Shown: positions 28,332 through 37,245 of the stretch, piece by piece
How positions within the stretch are numbered: the first letter of the stretch is position 1
Layout of the letters: the number at the start of each line of letters is the position of its first letter
Assembly (NCBI GenBank): GCA_900079685.1
Contig: LT599019.1
Location: 171,864-235,863, forward strand
Direction: 5' to 3'
From: an uncultured delta proteobacterium
GTDB taxonomy: Bacteria > Desulfobacterota > Desulfovibrionia > Desulfovibrionales > Desulfovibrionaceae
DNA: 64,000 nt
The notes under the pieces: generated by a model
The model's database searches: none
Told to the model about the DNA's origin: nothing
The model's input: the letters and a program-made list of their open reading frames with translations, nothing else
Position numbers and translations under genes: made by a program

Positions 28332-28751
28332 ATGCAAAAGACCAGTCCGGCTCCCTCCTGCTGCGGCCCCGCCGCGCTTTCCCCGGCGGAAACCCATTGC
28401 CCGGTGGAAGCCACCATCACGCTGATCGGCGGGAAGTACAAGGCGTTGATCCTGTGGAAACTCACGGGCGGCGTCCTGCGCTTTTCACAGTTGCGCAAGG
28501 AGGTTCCCGGCGCCACGCCGAAAATGCTGACCCAGCAATTGCGGGAGTTGGAGAATGACGGTCTGGTGCAGCGGCAAATTTACCCGGTCGTCCCGCCGAA
28601 AGTGGAATATTCGCTGACGGAAATGGGTAAAAGCATCCAGCCGATTCTGGAATCCATGTACGACTGGGGAACAGGGTATCTGCGCAAGCAGGGGCTGGAG
28701 GCGAACTGCACCATGCGCCCCCTCCTCGCCGGGCGAGCCGCGGGCGTATAG
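28332..28751 (+). CDS. HxlR family transcriptional regulator
   Basis: Winged-helix regulator of the HxlR type, 139 aa. It has the family block CPVEATITLIGGKYKALILWKL with its conserved Cys, followed by the recognition-helix segment PKMLTQQLRELENDGLV and the wing region PPKVEYSLTEMG. An extra Cys-Cys pair lies near the N-terminus (SCCGP, residues 9-13). Divergent from copA with 139 nt and a palindrome between them, it is placed to control the copper ATPase and itself. Copper ATPases are usually controlled by CueR, CsoR or CopY, so this pairing is uncommon. The signal could be copper or thiol stress. Confidence 0.9.
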   Translation: MQKTSPAPSCCGPAALSPAETHCPVEATITLIGGKYKALILWKLTGGVLRFSQLRKEVPGATPKMLTQQLRELENDGLVQRQIYPVVPPKVEYSLTEMGKSIQPILESMYDWGTGYLRKQGLEANCTMRPLLAGRAAGV

Positions 28752-28778
28752 GCCCGGCCCGCACGGTCATACGTGCGT

Positions 28779-29171
28779 CTACTTGCCGGACCGGCCTTTT
28801 TTCTTCAGCCAGTCCTCCATGAACCGTATTTCCGTTTCCTGGGCGGCGATAATATCCTGGGCCATCTTGCGCAATTCCGGGTCCTTGCCGTATTTGAGCT
28901 GGATCTTGGCCATGGCCACGGCGCCCTGGTGATGCGGGATCATCCCGCGCACGAACGCCGTGTCGGGGTCGGGGTCCATGACCCCTTCCATCATGGGGCC
29001 GTCCATGGCTTTCATGGCGTCCATATACTCCTGGTTTACCCCGATCATGGCTGCGTTGCCCGGCGCGCTCCGTTTCCCGTGGCCTTCTTGCCCGTGCCCG
29101 TCCGCCGCCATGGCGCCGTGCGGCGCCAGGAGGCAAAACCCGGCCAGGATCATAACAAAAACGTATCGCAT
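28779..29171 (-). CDS. DUF305 periplasmic protein
   Basis: Exported 130-aa protein of the DUF305 (ferritin-like/CopM-type) family. It has a signal peptide (1-22, ending AMAAD), a His-rich start (DGHGQEGHGK), a Met-rich segment (YMDAMKAMDGPMMEGVM) and the family motif FVRGMIPHHQGAVAMAK. Members in cyanobacteria and others bind copper in the periplasm. Its position 27 nt from the HxlR-type gene and near copA supports a role in copper handling. GGAG lies before the ATG at 29171. Confidence 0.87.
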   Translation of the reverse strand: MRYVFVMILAGFCLLAPHGAMAADGHGQEGHGKRSAPGNAAMIGVNQEYMDAMKAMDGPMMEGVMDPDPDTAFVRGMIPHHQGAVAMAKIQLKYGKDPELRKMAQDIIAAQETEIRFMEDWLKKKGRSGK

Positions 29172-29472
29172 ACTATCTCCTTATCCGAATGGTTGTCCTA
29201 TCCCCAAAATACGTGCGCCAGCGGCGGCGGACAATGATATTCCCCGGATTGCCCGGCACGGCAACTCAAAACCTGCCCCTGCGCCGGATAGCCGCGCGCG
29301 GGCGGAAAGCGTCATGTGAATGTATGGTAAAGGGAAAAAATGTTGACTTTGCCGGGGTAAAGAGCAAAATTTTACCGTTTTGTCTCTCCAGACAGCATCT
29401 GCCCGGTATCGCTCAATCTCTTGTTTCGGGAACCGTGTTGCGTCGGAGTGAGTGCGTTTTAAGGATACGGGT
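29172..29472. other. Divergent intergenic region before the MFS gene
   Basis: About 300 nt with no gene. It holds TTGACT (29343-29348) without a convincing -10, and a dyad ggtaaa (29356-29361) with tttacc (29371-29376) that could be a regulator site for the MFS gene. Nothing else was recognised. Confidence 0.4.
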
Positions 29473-30642
29473 ATGATTTTCACCAGAAATTTCGTCATCG
29501 TGGCGCTCATCAACTTCTTCGTGATGACGGCCTACTACCTCCTGTTCGTCATCAGCAGCCCCTACGCGGCGGATAGATTCAACGCCTCGCCGAGCATGGC
29601 GGGGCTTGTCGCGGGTATGATCCTCATGGGCTGCCTGGCCGGGCGCTTTTTCACCGGCCGGATCATCGCCAAAACCGGATTCCGGGTTGTGCTGTTCTCC
29701 AGCATCATCCTCTATACCGCGAGCCTCGGGCTCTACCTGCTGGTGGACAACCTGCCGTTTCTCATGGCGGTGCGGTTTTTGAACGGCATCGGCGTCGGCT
29801 GCATCGGCACGGTGACAAGCACGCTGGTTGTGCATATCATCCCGCCGCACCTGCACGGACAGGGCATAAACTATTTCAGCCTCAGTTCGATTCTGGCCCT
29901 GGCCTTCGGGCCGTTTTTCGGCCTGCTGCTCCTGCAATACGTCACCTTTACGGAAATTTTCCTGCTCTGCGCGGCCCTCGGGGTGGTCTGCTTCGCCCTT
30001 GCGGCCCTGCTGACCGTCCCGCCCTTGGAGGAAGACCCTGTGGAAGCCGGCGCCACGGACTCGGCCTTCAGCCTGAGCAGCTATATTGAATACGCGGCAG
30101 TTCCCATCGGCACGATGGTGCTGGTCATCTGCGCCGGGTACGGGGGCGTGCAGGCGTTCATGGCCTTTTACGCGGCGGAGGCCGGGCTGGACGGCATTGC
30201 CAGCACCTTTTTCCTGATTTACGCCGCCACGGCCTTTTGTCTGCGCCCCATCGCGGGGAAAATGCTGGATAAAAGAACCCCCAACGTCGTGATATACCCG
30301 GCGCTGATCCTTTCCTCCCTGGGGTTCCTCCTGCTCGGAACCATGCCTTCCGCGACCGGGCTCATGCTTGCCGGTTTTCTGCTGGGCGCGGGCGTCAGCA
30401 ATATCCAGACAGCGTCGCAAACCATCTCGGTGCGGCTTGTCTCAAAACGGCGCTTCGGCCCGGCGACCTCGACCTATTTTATTTTTCTGGACCTGGGCGT
30501 GGGCATGGGCCCGTATTTCCTGGGGTTCACCGTGCCGTATGCCGGGTACAAGGGAATGTACCTGGCCTGCATGGGGCTTGCGCTCATTTCGATCCCTCTC
30601 TACTTCCTCGTCCACGGGCGCAAGGCCAAACGCCCCTCCTGA
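29473..30642 (+). CDS. MFS transporter
   Basis: Major facilitator superfamily carrier, 389 aa with 12 predicted membrane segments. The cytoplasmic loop between helices 2 and 3 has G-x3-GRFFTGRIIAKTG, the usual MFS signature, and loop 8-9 has a weaker copy (RPIAGKMLDKRTPN). The ATG at 29473 follows AAGGAT; a GTG 21 nt upstream is less likely. Substrate unknown. The large perfect hairpin behind it separates it from the convergent LysR gene. It is not obviously part of the citrate cluster. Confidence 0.9.
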   Translation: MIFTRNFVIVALINFFVMTAYYLLFVISSPYAADRFNASPSMAGLVAGMILMGCLAGRFFTGRIIAKTGFRVVLFSSIILYTASLGLYLLVDNLPFLMAVRFLNGIGVGCIGTVTSTLVVHIIPPHLHGQGINYFSLSSILALAFGPFFGLLLLQYVTFTEIFLLCAALGVVCFALAALLTVPPLEEDPVEAGATDSAFSLSSYIEYAAVPIGTMVLVICAGYGGVQAFMAFYAAEAGLDGIASTFFLIYAATAFCLRPIAGKMLDKRTPNVVIYPALILSSLGFLLLGTMPSATGLMLAGFLLGAGVSNIQTASQTISVRLVSKRRFGPATSTYFIFLDLGVGMGPYFLGFTVPYAGYKGMYLACMGLALISIPLYFLVHGRKAKRPS

Positions 30643-30649
30643 CCCGCGC

Positions 30650-30700
30650 GCATGCATCAAGGGCGTCCGTTGCCGCGCAACGGACGCCCTTGATGCATGC
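30650..30700. terminator. Perfect 23-bp stem between convergent genes
   Basis: Arms 30650-30672 and 30678-30700 are exact complements with a 5-nt loop (ccgcg). There is no U-tract. It lies between the MFS and LysR stop codons and is probably a bidirectional terminator or RNA-stabilising stem. Confidence 0.65.
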
Positions 30701-30720
30701 GGTCCCGTAACAATACCCGG

Positions 30721-31584
30721 TCACTTGAAGACGCGTTTTGCGATAAAGTCCAAAAAACTCGCGACCATGCCGAGGTGTTTGGCATCCTGGTTGGGCACGG
30801 CCCAGGTGTGCCGCGCGTAGGGCTGGCCGTCCGGGTGTTTTATCTCGTATTTTTGAATGCCTTCCATCTGGTTCGCCATCTTTTCCGACAAAAAAGCCCA
30901 GCCAAGCCCGTTACGCACCATCTCGACGCTCGAGCCCACCCGGTCGACCACCATCGCGATCTTCGGGGGGCGTTTGTAGTTTTCCACCCACCACATGTTC
31001 AGCCCGGCCGCCACGAGGGGGTCGCTCTTGTACGCTATCTGGGGTTCGTCGGGCAGGCTCTCCAGGTCTATTGTCCGGGTGGAGCAGATATACGTCCGCT
31101 CCGTGCACAACAGAATCCGTTCCGGCGGCAGCGCGCTGTCGTTGCGGATAAACCCGACATGCACCTCTCCGCTCCCGACGATTTTCACCACGTCCGAACT
31201 CCAGGCCGACGTCACGAGAAACTCCACCTGCGGGTGCTCTTTCTTGAAGGCCGAAAGGATGTCGGGCAGGATGAAGCTGATGCAGTAGTTCGAGGCGCCT
31301 ATCCTGAGCGTTCCCTTTATTTCCGTGCCCATGTCGTTGATATGCTCGTGCGCCGCCCGGAGCCGGTCGAGCATTTCGGCGGCATACTCCACAAGGTATT
31401 CGCCGGCGGGCGTAAATTCAATGCCGCTCTTGTTGCGCAAGGCGATGCTGGTGCCGAACCGCTCCTCAATCAGGCGCAGCCGTTTCGACAGCCCCGGCTG
31501 GGAGGTGTTCAGCACGTCCGCCGCTTTGGTGATGTTTCTGGTATCGCGCAGCGCCCGCAGCAACAACCAGTCTTTCTCGTCCAT
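30721..31584 (-). CDS. LysR family transcriptional regulator
   Basis: DNA-binding regulator of 287 aa. The N-terminal helix-turn-helix spans about 3-62 (LLRALRDTRNITKAADVLNTSQPGLS... with KRLRLIEERFG), and the C-terminal ligand-binding domain follows (about 90-285). The ATG at 31584 gives the normal family length. It lies 25 nt behind citC on the same strand, the last gene of the citrate lyase operon, and is a candidate citrate-responsive activator of that operon. This role is inferred from position. Confidence 0.9.
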   Translation of the reverse strand: MDEKDWLLLRALRDTRNITKAADVLNTSQPGLSKRLRLIEERFGTSIALRNKSGIEFTPAGEYLVEYAAEMLDRLRAAHEHINDMGTEIKGTLRIGASNYCISFILPDILSAFKKEHPQVEFLVTSAWSSDVVKIVGSGEVHVGFIRNDSALPPERILLCTERTYICSTRTIDLESLPDEPQIAYKSDPLVAAGLNMWWVENYKRPPKIAMVVDRVGSSVEMVRNGLGWAFLSEKMANQMEGIQKYEIKHPDGQPYARHTWAVPNQDAKHLGMVASFLDFIAKRVFK

Positions 31585-31609
31585 AGTCCGCTCTCTGAAA
31601 ATAGCGTTA

Positions 31610-32656
31610 TCAATGCCGCGTGTCCGAAGACCGTATCGTTTCCAGTATGGATTTATTCCGCTCCGAGCGCAAGAAGTCAAGAGTTACGGGGGGCAACAGC
31701 ATCTCCAAGCCCGCCCAGTCGTCCGTGCGGATCATGTCGCGGACTTTGGAGGCGCTGACGACCTCCCCCGCGACGGCAATGCGCGGCATGGTATGCACCC
31801 GCACGCCGGCATCGGGCAAAATTTCGCGCAAGGCTTCATGGTACGCCGCCGTGACCGGGCAGTACGGTTCCTCCCCGATGTACCTGTCCGTTATGCCGAG
31901 CCGGGGCGCGATCTGCCGCGCGAACAAGGTGGCGTCAAGGCGGGTCTGCGCTTTGACGTGGTCCTGTTCCCTGGTGAAATACGTGGGAAACGTGGCCGCC
32001 GAAATAATGTATTTGCCCCCTTCCACCACGGCGACGTTGGCGAGATCCGCCACGCCTTCCGTAATCAGGCGCAGCCTGTCCGCGAAGGGAAAGAGCGAGC
32101 GGTCTTCGCTCACCACGAACACGATGGCTGCCGGGCACTCGGCGGCGGCTTTTTCGATCAGCGCCCGGTGCCCCTTGGTGAACGGGTTGCCGTTGATGAC
32201 CAGGCCCGCCCGCCGCGCGGGCAGGTGGGCCGTTTCTCTCGCAATGGTTTCGCAATAGGAGGCCACGGAGCCGAGGCCGCTTTCCAGGAGCGCGGCGTAC
32301 GGTTCGGCCCTGGCGATTTCCGCAAAGCCGAGGTTGGCGAAAAGAAACGATTTTTCAGGGCGGGTATAGATGAAATAGTGTAAAATGCCCCTGCGCCCCA
32401 TCTCCTGCATCAGCGTCGACAGGATGGTGGACGTCAGCCCTTCTCCCTGGATGGTTTCATCGACCGCAATGTTCCGTAAGACCTCCCCCTGCGAGGACCC
32501 CGTGCCCACGAGCGTCCCTTCCGGATCGCGCACCGCCACGGTGAAGTCCACGTCCGCGTCAAACCCCAGGTCAAAGCGTTCGAGGAACTGTTTGATTTCC
32601 GCAACGGTGCGCTCCCGCTGCAAATTCACATATTCAACGCGAAATTGTTCCGACAT
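31610..32656 (-). CDS. citC: [Citrate (pro-3S)-lyase] ligase
   Basis: Activates citrate lyase by acetylating the thiol of the prosthetic group on CitD, using acetate and ATP. The 348-aa protein has an N-terminal GNAT-like domain (about 1-130) and a C-terminal cytidylyltransferase-like domain with NGNPFTKGHRALIE (the HxGH-type nucleotide motif) and a late VSASKVR motif. Length is normal. It lies 74 nt behind citF with a hairpin between. Confidence 0.93.
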   Translation of the reverse strand: MSEQFRVEYVNLQRERTVAEIKQFLERFDLGFDADVDFTVAVRDPEGTLVGTGSSQGEVLRNIAVDETIQGEGLTSTILSTLMQEMGRRGILHYFIYTRPEKSFLFANLGFAEIARAEPYAALLESGLGSVASYCETIARETAHLPARRAGLVINGNPFTKGHRALIEKAAAECPAAIVFVVSEDRSLFPFADRLRLITEGVADLANVAVVEGGKYIISAATFPTYFTREQDHVKAQTRLDATLFARQIAPRLGITDRYIGEEPYCPVTAAYHEALREILPDAGVRVHTMPRIAVAGEVVSASKVRDMIRTDDWAGLEMLLPPVTLDFLRSERNKSILETIRSSDTRH

Positions 32657-32685
32657 GGTTGCACCGCCTTCCGTGGTTTCCGGAG

Positions 32686-32722
32686 AATGCCTCCGGCGGG
32701 GGGATCAACCGCCGGAGGCATT
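32686..32722 (-). terminator. Intercistronic hairpin citF-citC
   Basis: A perfect 14-bp stem (32686-32699 with 32709-32722) in the gap between citF and citC, without a U-tract. It may stabilise the upstream message or lower citC expression. Confidence 0.5.
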
Positions 32723-32730
32723 TCGACTTT

Positions 32731-34287
32731 TCAGTCCATGATGGGACTGCGGATAACGTCGAGCACCGTGCCGTCGCGGTACTCGATGACAGCCGTGATC
32801 TGGTCGGAGAGTTTGAGCGGCTCGGGCTTGCCGCCGGACAAGGCATACGCCATGTCGCGCAACTCTTCGATGGGTTTGATCGGCAGCCCGGACCCTTTGA
32901 GGTTGTCCAGGAGATCCTGGCGCTTGGGGTTGACCGCGACGCCCCGGTCCGTGACGATGACGTCCACGGTTTCGCCCGGCGTGGATATGGTCTGCACCGA
33001 ATCCGTCACCATGGGCAGCCGCCCGCGTAGGAGGGGCGCCGTGATGATGGTGCACTTGGCCCCGGCGGAAGCGTCCGGATGGCCGCCGACAGCGCCCATC
33101 ATGATGCCGTTGGAATCGGTCATCACGTTGACGTTGAAGTTCACGTCAACCTCGGTGGCCCCGAGGATGACGTAATCGAGCTTGTTGACCATGGCGCCCT
33201 TGTTCCAGGGGTTGGCGTAGTTGCCGCAGTCGTACTCCTGATGGCGCGGGTTGTCGCGCAGGGATTTGATGGTGCGGTCGTCAAAACTCTGGGTGTCGAA
33301 CATGGTCCGGATAAGCCCTTCGTCCAGAAGATCGCAGAAGGCGCCGACAATGCCGCCGATGGCCATGCCGGCGGTGATCTTGTCGCGCAGCATCAGGTCG
33401 CGCAGATACAGCCCGGTGGAAACCGAGGCGGCCCCGGCGCCCAATTGCATGGCGAACCCTTCCTTGAAGTAGCCCGCGTGTTCCACGATCTGGGCGGCCA
33501 TCTTGGCCATAATCAGGTCGCGGGGGTTTTTGGAACCGCGCAACGCGCCCGTGGCAATGCCCTTTGGGTCGCCGATGGCGTCCACCGCGACAACGAAATC
33601 CACCATATACTGGGGAATGCTGACCGGGCAGATGGGGTGATCCACAAGGTTGTCCGTGACAGCCACCACGGTGTCCGCGAACTTGGAGTCCACCATGGCG
33701 TACCCCATGGAACCGCAAGCAGCGGGGCCCAGCACGCCGGTGACGTTGCCGTAGGTATCCGCCGTGGGCGCGGCGAGGAACATCACGTCGATTTGCAGCT
33801 CGCCGTTCTCGATGGCCCGCACCCGCCCGCCGTGCGGCCGCACGATGGTGGTTTTGGTGAGCTTGTTCATGGTCAGAAAATGACCGAGCTCGCTCCGCAG
33901 GCCGCTGGTCTGGGCGGCGGCAATGGTGCCGTCCTTGAACAACGGGATGAGCGCGTCGTTGGAGTTCAGGAAGGAGCTGGGCGCCAGGGTCAGGTTTTTG
34001 ATGCCCTTTTTCTGGATGGCGAACATGACCATGTTCATCACGTAGTCGCCGTTACGCAGACCGTGGTGGAACGAGATGGTCATGCCGTCTTTCAGGCCCG
34101 AGGCGTCAATGGCGTCTTCAATGGATTTGAGAACCTTGTCGCCGTCATGGGGATACGCGGCTTTGGACAACCGGCCCCGATGGCGCTGCCCGGCGGGCGG
34201 CCTTGTCGCGAACGCGCCGGCGTAGGGGATGATTTCCTTATAGCCCGGGAGAGATGTCGGTATTTCACGACCAGCGGCGTTTTTCAT
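32731..34287 (-). CDS. citF: Citrate lyase alpha subunit (citrate CoA-transferase)
   Basis: Transfers citrate onto the acyl carrier protein CitD in exchange for acetate, the first half of citrate cleavage to oxaloacetate and acetate. The 518-aa protein matches CitF along its length, with the CitF start NAAGREIPTSLPGYK..., SFHHGLRNGDYV and the C-terminal TDRGVAVNPKRQDL typical of this CoA-transferase family. Its ATG overlaps the citE stop (ATGA), indicating translational coupling. Confidence 0.96.
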   Translation of the reverse strand: MKNAAGREIPTSLPGYKEIIPYAGAFATRPPAGQRHRGRLSKAAYPHDGDKVLKSIEDAIDASGLKDGMTISFHHGLRNGDYVMNMVMFAIQKKGIKNLTLAPSSFLNSNDALIPLFKDGTIAAAQTSGLRSELGHFLTMNKLTKTTIVRPHGGRVRAIENGELQIDVMFLAAPTADTYGNVTGVLGPAACGSMGYAMVDSKFADTVVAVTDNLVDHPICPVSIPQYMVDFVVAVDAIGDPKGIATGALRGSKNPRDLIMAKMAAQIVEHAGYFKEGFAMQLGAGAASVSTGLYLRDLMLRDKITAGMAIGGIVGAFCDLLDEGLIRTMFDTQSFDDRTIKSLRDNPRHQEYDCGNYANPWNKGAMVNKLDYVILGATEVDVNFNVNVMTDSNGIMMGAVGGHPDASAGAKCTIITAPLLRGRLPMVTDSVQTISTPGETVDVIVTDRGVAVNPKRQDLLDNLKGSGLPIKPIEELRDMAYALSGGKPEPLKLSDQITAVIEYRDGTVLDVIRSPIMD

Positions 34288-35198
34288 TTCGTGTTCTCCT
34301 TTTCAATACCGGCGGCCCGGGCGAGAGCCAAAACCCGGTTGGCGCGCGTAACCATCGGCATGTCGATCATCTTCCCGTCAAGGGCGATGACGCCGGACTT
34401 CTTGTTCATGGCTTCCTCGTAGACGTCCAGCACGCGGTAGGCGTAGTCGATGTCTTTTTGCGCGGGCGTGAACACGGAATGGATCGCGTCGATCTGGCGG
34501 GGGTTGACGCAGGATTTGCCGTCGAACCCGAGTTCCTTGATGATCTGGGTTTCGCGGATGAGGCCTTCCTCGTCGCGCAGGTCGGAAAAAACGGAGTCAA
34601 TGGCCTGGATGCCCGCTTCTTTGGCGGCCAGAACCAGAAGACCGCGCGCCACGAAAAGTTCGCGCCCGGCGGTGATGTCGTTGCCGCGCGTCTTTTCCGT
34701 CTTGATGGAAGCCGCGAAGTCCTCGCCGCCGATGGCGATGCCGATCATGCGCGGGCTGGCGCTGGCGATTTCAAACGCGTTGCGCAACCCTTTGGGACTT
34801 TCGATGGAGACCATGATCTTGATGGAGCCGGGTTCAAACCCGCAGGCCGCTTCCGCTTTGGTGATGGTCGCGTCCAGCTCGCGGATTTCGTCGCCGGATT
34901 CCCCTTTGGGCAGGCGGATGTAATCGGGCTTCGCGGGGAGCAGTACTTCCAGGTCCTTGTGGCCCCAAGGCGTACTGATATGGTTGATGCGCACCCCGAT
35001 CTCGCAGAGCCGGGGAAGATGGGTCAGCGCGTGGAACACCAGTTGGCGGGCGCTGTCCTTTTCGTAGACGGAAACAGAATCTTCCACATCGTAGATCACG
35101 CTGTCCGCGCCGTAGATGGTGGCGTCGCGCACAAGGCCGGCGTTATTCCCGGCGGCGTACATGACCGTGCGGCGGAGTTTTTCCTGCTGTTGTTGCAT
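34284..35198 (-). CDS. citE: Citrate lyase beta subunit (citryl-ACP lyase)
   Basis: Cleaves citryl-ACP to oxaloacetate and acetyl-ACP. The 304-aa protein belongs to the HpcH/CitE family, with the TIM-barrel motifs RRTVMYAAGNN, VIYDVEDSV, VRINHI, MVSIESPKG and GGEDFAA (metal-binding acidic residues), and ends with CVNPRQIDAIHSVF. Start at 35198 with GGAGAG upstream; 12 nt separate it from citD. Confidence 0.96.
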   Translation of the reverse strand: MQQQQEKLRRTVMYAAGNNAGLVRDATIYGADSVIYDVEDSVSVYEKDSARQLVFHALTHLPRLCEIGVRINHISTPWGHKDLEVLLPAKPDYIRLPKGESGDEIRELDATITKAEAACGFEPGSIKIMVSIESPKGLRNAFEIASASPRMIGIAIGGEDFAASIKTEKTRGNDITAGRELFVARGLLVLAAKEAGIQAIDSVFSDLRDEEGLIRETQIIKELGFDGKSCVNPRQIDAIHSVFTPAQKDIDYAYRVLDVYEEAMNKKSGVIALDGKMIDMPMVTRANRVLALARAAGIEKENTK

Positions 35199-35210
35199 GG
35201 TTCTCTCCTG

Positions 35211-35486
35211 TTACGCTTCGGTTGCGCGCAAAATCGCGGTTTTGACGCGGGCTTCGATGACAAAATCGACCGCGCCCTTGTCGTTGACGTCAAGTTCCGC
35301 GTCCTTCACGCCGCAGTCATCAAGAACGGCGCGGATGATGCCTTTAATGTGCTCCCCATACTGCCGCATGGTGGGGCTGGCCAGTTTAATCGTTACCCCG
35401 GCGCCGGAAGGCGCGGGAGCGATGGCGACCAGCATGTCCGACGATTCCAGCGTACCGGCCTGGGCCGGCTTATGCAAAGTAAGCAT
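35211..35486 (-). CDS. citD: Citrate lyase acyl carrier protein (gamma subunit)
   Basis: Carries the phosphoribosyl-dephospho-CoA prosthetic group of citrate lyase. The 91-aa protein has the attachment motif GTLESSD, with Ser15 aligned to Ser14 of the E. coli protein, and the family tail AVDFVIEARVKTAI. The ATG at 35486 with GAGGAGG upstream is preferred over a start 30 nt earlier. The order citD-citE-citF is the usual one. Confidence 0.95.
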   Translation of the reverse strand: MLTLHKPAQAGTLESSDMLVAIAPAPSGAGVTIKLASPTMRQYGEHIKGIIRAVLDDCGVKDAELDVNDKGAVDFVIEARVKTAILRATEA

Positions 35487-35531
35487 GCAGTGTATCCTCC
35501 TCGGTGCGCCCGGCAAAAAGCCGCGCGCGGT

Positions 35532-35554
35532 AAAGCCGGGGCGGGCCCGGCTTT
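35532..35554 (-). terminator. Intercistronic hairpin transporter-citD
   Basis: Stem aaagccggg with cccggcttt (35532-35540 and 35546-35554) in the 99-nt gap. The minus-strand U-tract is short, so it is probably a partial terminator or processing site. Confidence 0.45.
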
Positions 35555-35585
35555 TCGCCGGACGCGCGCCCCGGATGAATGCATG

Positions 35586-36959
35586 TTACAGATGGATGAT
35601 GCCCATAATCAGGGCGATAACCATGGAGAGCACCCCGAGTATCCACAGCCAGAAGGTGCAGAACTTCAAATGATCCTTCAGTTCCACGCCCGCGAGACCG
35701 ATGGCCAGGTAGGTCGTGGCCGCGTGCGGGGTGACCAGCACGCCGTAGTTCTTGCCGATAAGCAGCGTCTTGGCCATGTTGACCGGATCGACGCCGAAGT
35801 TCTTTCCGGCTTCCATGGCCAGCGGCACGAAGCCGAAGAAGAAGGAGTCGGTGCCCAGCACCATGCCGATGGGAATGGAGAAGAAGCCCAGAATAATGTG
35901 CAGGTAGGGCCCCATGAAGTTGGGAATGATGGAGATGATCATCCGCGCCATGGCGCCGATCATGTCGAGGACCACGGGCTTGCCGGCGGCGTCCATGACG
36001 CCCGGCAGGGGCAGCACCTTGGCGGTCAGCACGCCGAGGAACACGCCCGCGGCCAGCAGAATGGAGGACATGGCCAGGGCTTCAGGCGCGTAGGCCTTGA
36101 TGCGCGCGCTCTGATCCTTGGGGTTGGGGAAGTTGACCACCAGGGCGATGGCCAGGCCCGCCATGAAGGCGAAATACAGGGGAATCTTGGTGAAGCAGAG
36201 CAGCAAAATGACGGCGAGGGTTATCAGGGCGTTAAACCAGATAAGCTTGGGACGCTTCAGGGCTTCTTTCTTGGGGTCCACTTCTTCCGCCGGCATGGCC
36301 ACGGTGCCGTCGACGCCCTTTACAAGGCCGGCGCCGCGCTTTTTCTCAACCACGCCCATGAAGGCGGCGAAAGCCACCACCAGAAAGCAGCCCACGATCT
36401 GCAGCGGGATAAGGGAATGCCACAGCAAGGTGATGTCCATCTTGGTGATGACGGCCGTTCTCGCCACGGGGCCGCCCCAGGGCAGAAGGTTCATGATGCT
36501 CATGGCCGCGCCGATGATGACGAGCAGCACCAGGGGCCGTATGTTGAGGCGTTTGTAAATGGGCAGCATGGCCGGAATGGTGATGAGCAGGGTTGACGCC
36601 AGGGCGCCGTCCAGGTGGGCGATGATGGCGATCAGCGAGGTCGCCACCGTGATGAGCACAACGTTGGTGCCTGCCTTTTTGACCAGGGCGTTCACAAAGG
36701 GATCGAACAAGCCCACGTCGCTCATCAGACTGAAATAAATAATGGAGAAGATGAACAGCACGGCGACGGGCATCGTGGTTCTGACGCCGGAATCAATTGA
36801 TTTAAACAAAAGGGTGTAGTCGGGCAGGATTACCAACATGCCGACGACAACGGAAACAAGGACGAAAACAGGGACAGGGGTAATTTTGGACTGGATTAAC
36901 CCCCACACGATGACACCGACCATAATGAAGCCGGCTAGCGCCAAAATACTCTCGGTCAT
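35586..36959 (-). CDS. Citrate transporter of the CitMHS family
   Basis: Inner-membrane carrier, 457 aa, with about 12 hydrophobic segments, an acid/Lys-rich cytoplasmic loop near 210-240, and CitMHS-like motifs such as NLLPWGGPVARTA and a GTDSFFFGFVPLA region. CitMHS carriers take up citrate, often with a divalent metal ion. First gene of the run that continues with citD, citE, citF and citC, so it very likely brings in the substrate of citrate lyase. AGGAGC precedes the ATG at 36959. Confidence 0.92.
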   Translation of the reverse strand: MTESILALAGFIMVGVIVWGLIQSKITPVPVFVLVSVVVGMLVILPDYTLLFKSIDSGVRTTMPVAVLFIFSIIYFSLMSDVGLFDPFVNALVKKAGTNVVLITVATSLIAIIAHLDGALASTLLITIPAMLPIYKRLNIRPLVLLVIIGAAMSIMNLLPWGGPVARTAVITKMDITLLWHSLIPLQIVGCFLVVAFAAFMGVVEKKRGAGLVKGVDGTVAMPAEEVDPKKEALKRPKLIWFNALITLAVILLLCFTKIPLYFAFMAGLAIALVVNFPNPKDQSARIKAYAPEALAMSSILLAAGVFLGVLTAKVLPLPGVMDAAGKPVVLDMIGAMARMIISIIPNFMGPYLHIILGFFSIPIGMVLGTDSFFFGFVPLAMEAGKNFGVDPVNMAKTLLIGKNYGVLVTPHAATTYLAIGLAGVELKDHLKFCTFWLWILGVLSMVIALIMGIIHL

Positions 36960-37020
36960 GTCTGCTCCTTTACGCTTGCGCGTTGCTTTTACATTTGCAC
37001 ATTATTCCACGAACCTAAAA

Positions 37021-37035
37021 AACAGGCTGCCTGTT
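37021..37035. promoter_or_regulatory. Dyad over the citrate promoter -35 position
   Basis: aacaggc, one base, gcctgtt: seven perfect pairs. Candidate operator for the citrate operon. Confidence 0.45.
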
Positions 37036-37230
37036 GTCGCATGCGCACAAGTCGTTTCAGCTTGCGCAAAGAGCGCCGTGCCATTCCTATGCGCGGCTAT
37101 CCCGCGGCGTCCGGTGCCCACCGGAGACCGCGGCCCGCATTACATAACGTTTACTGCGAAACAGGGCGTCCATAGCTACCGGTTATCAAAGCGGACCATT
37201 AAGTAAAAATACTTTTTATTCATAAACGGC

Positions 37231-37245
37231 ATAACAAAAAGTTAT
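37231..37245. promoter_or_regulatory. LysR-type T-N11-A dyad
   Basis: ATAAC-AAAAA-GTTAT, a perfect dyad with a T and A separated by 11 nt, the core of LysR-family sites. The only LysR gene nearby closes the citrate operon (30721-31584). Confidence 0.45.

Noticed and set aside
34254-36596. A 780-codon plus-strand ORF across citE, citD and the citrate transporter
   Set aside because: It crosses several gene boundaries of a certain operon and has shadow composition rich in His, Gly and Gln.
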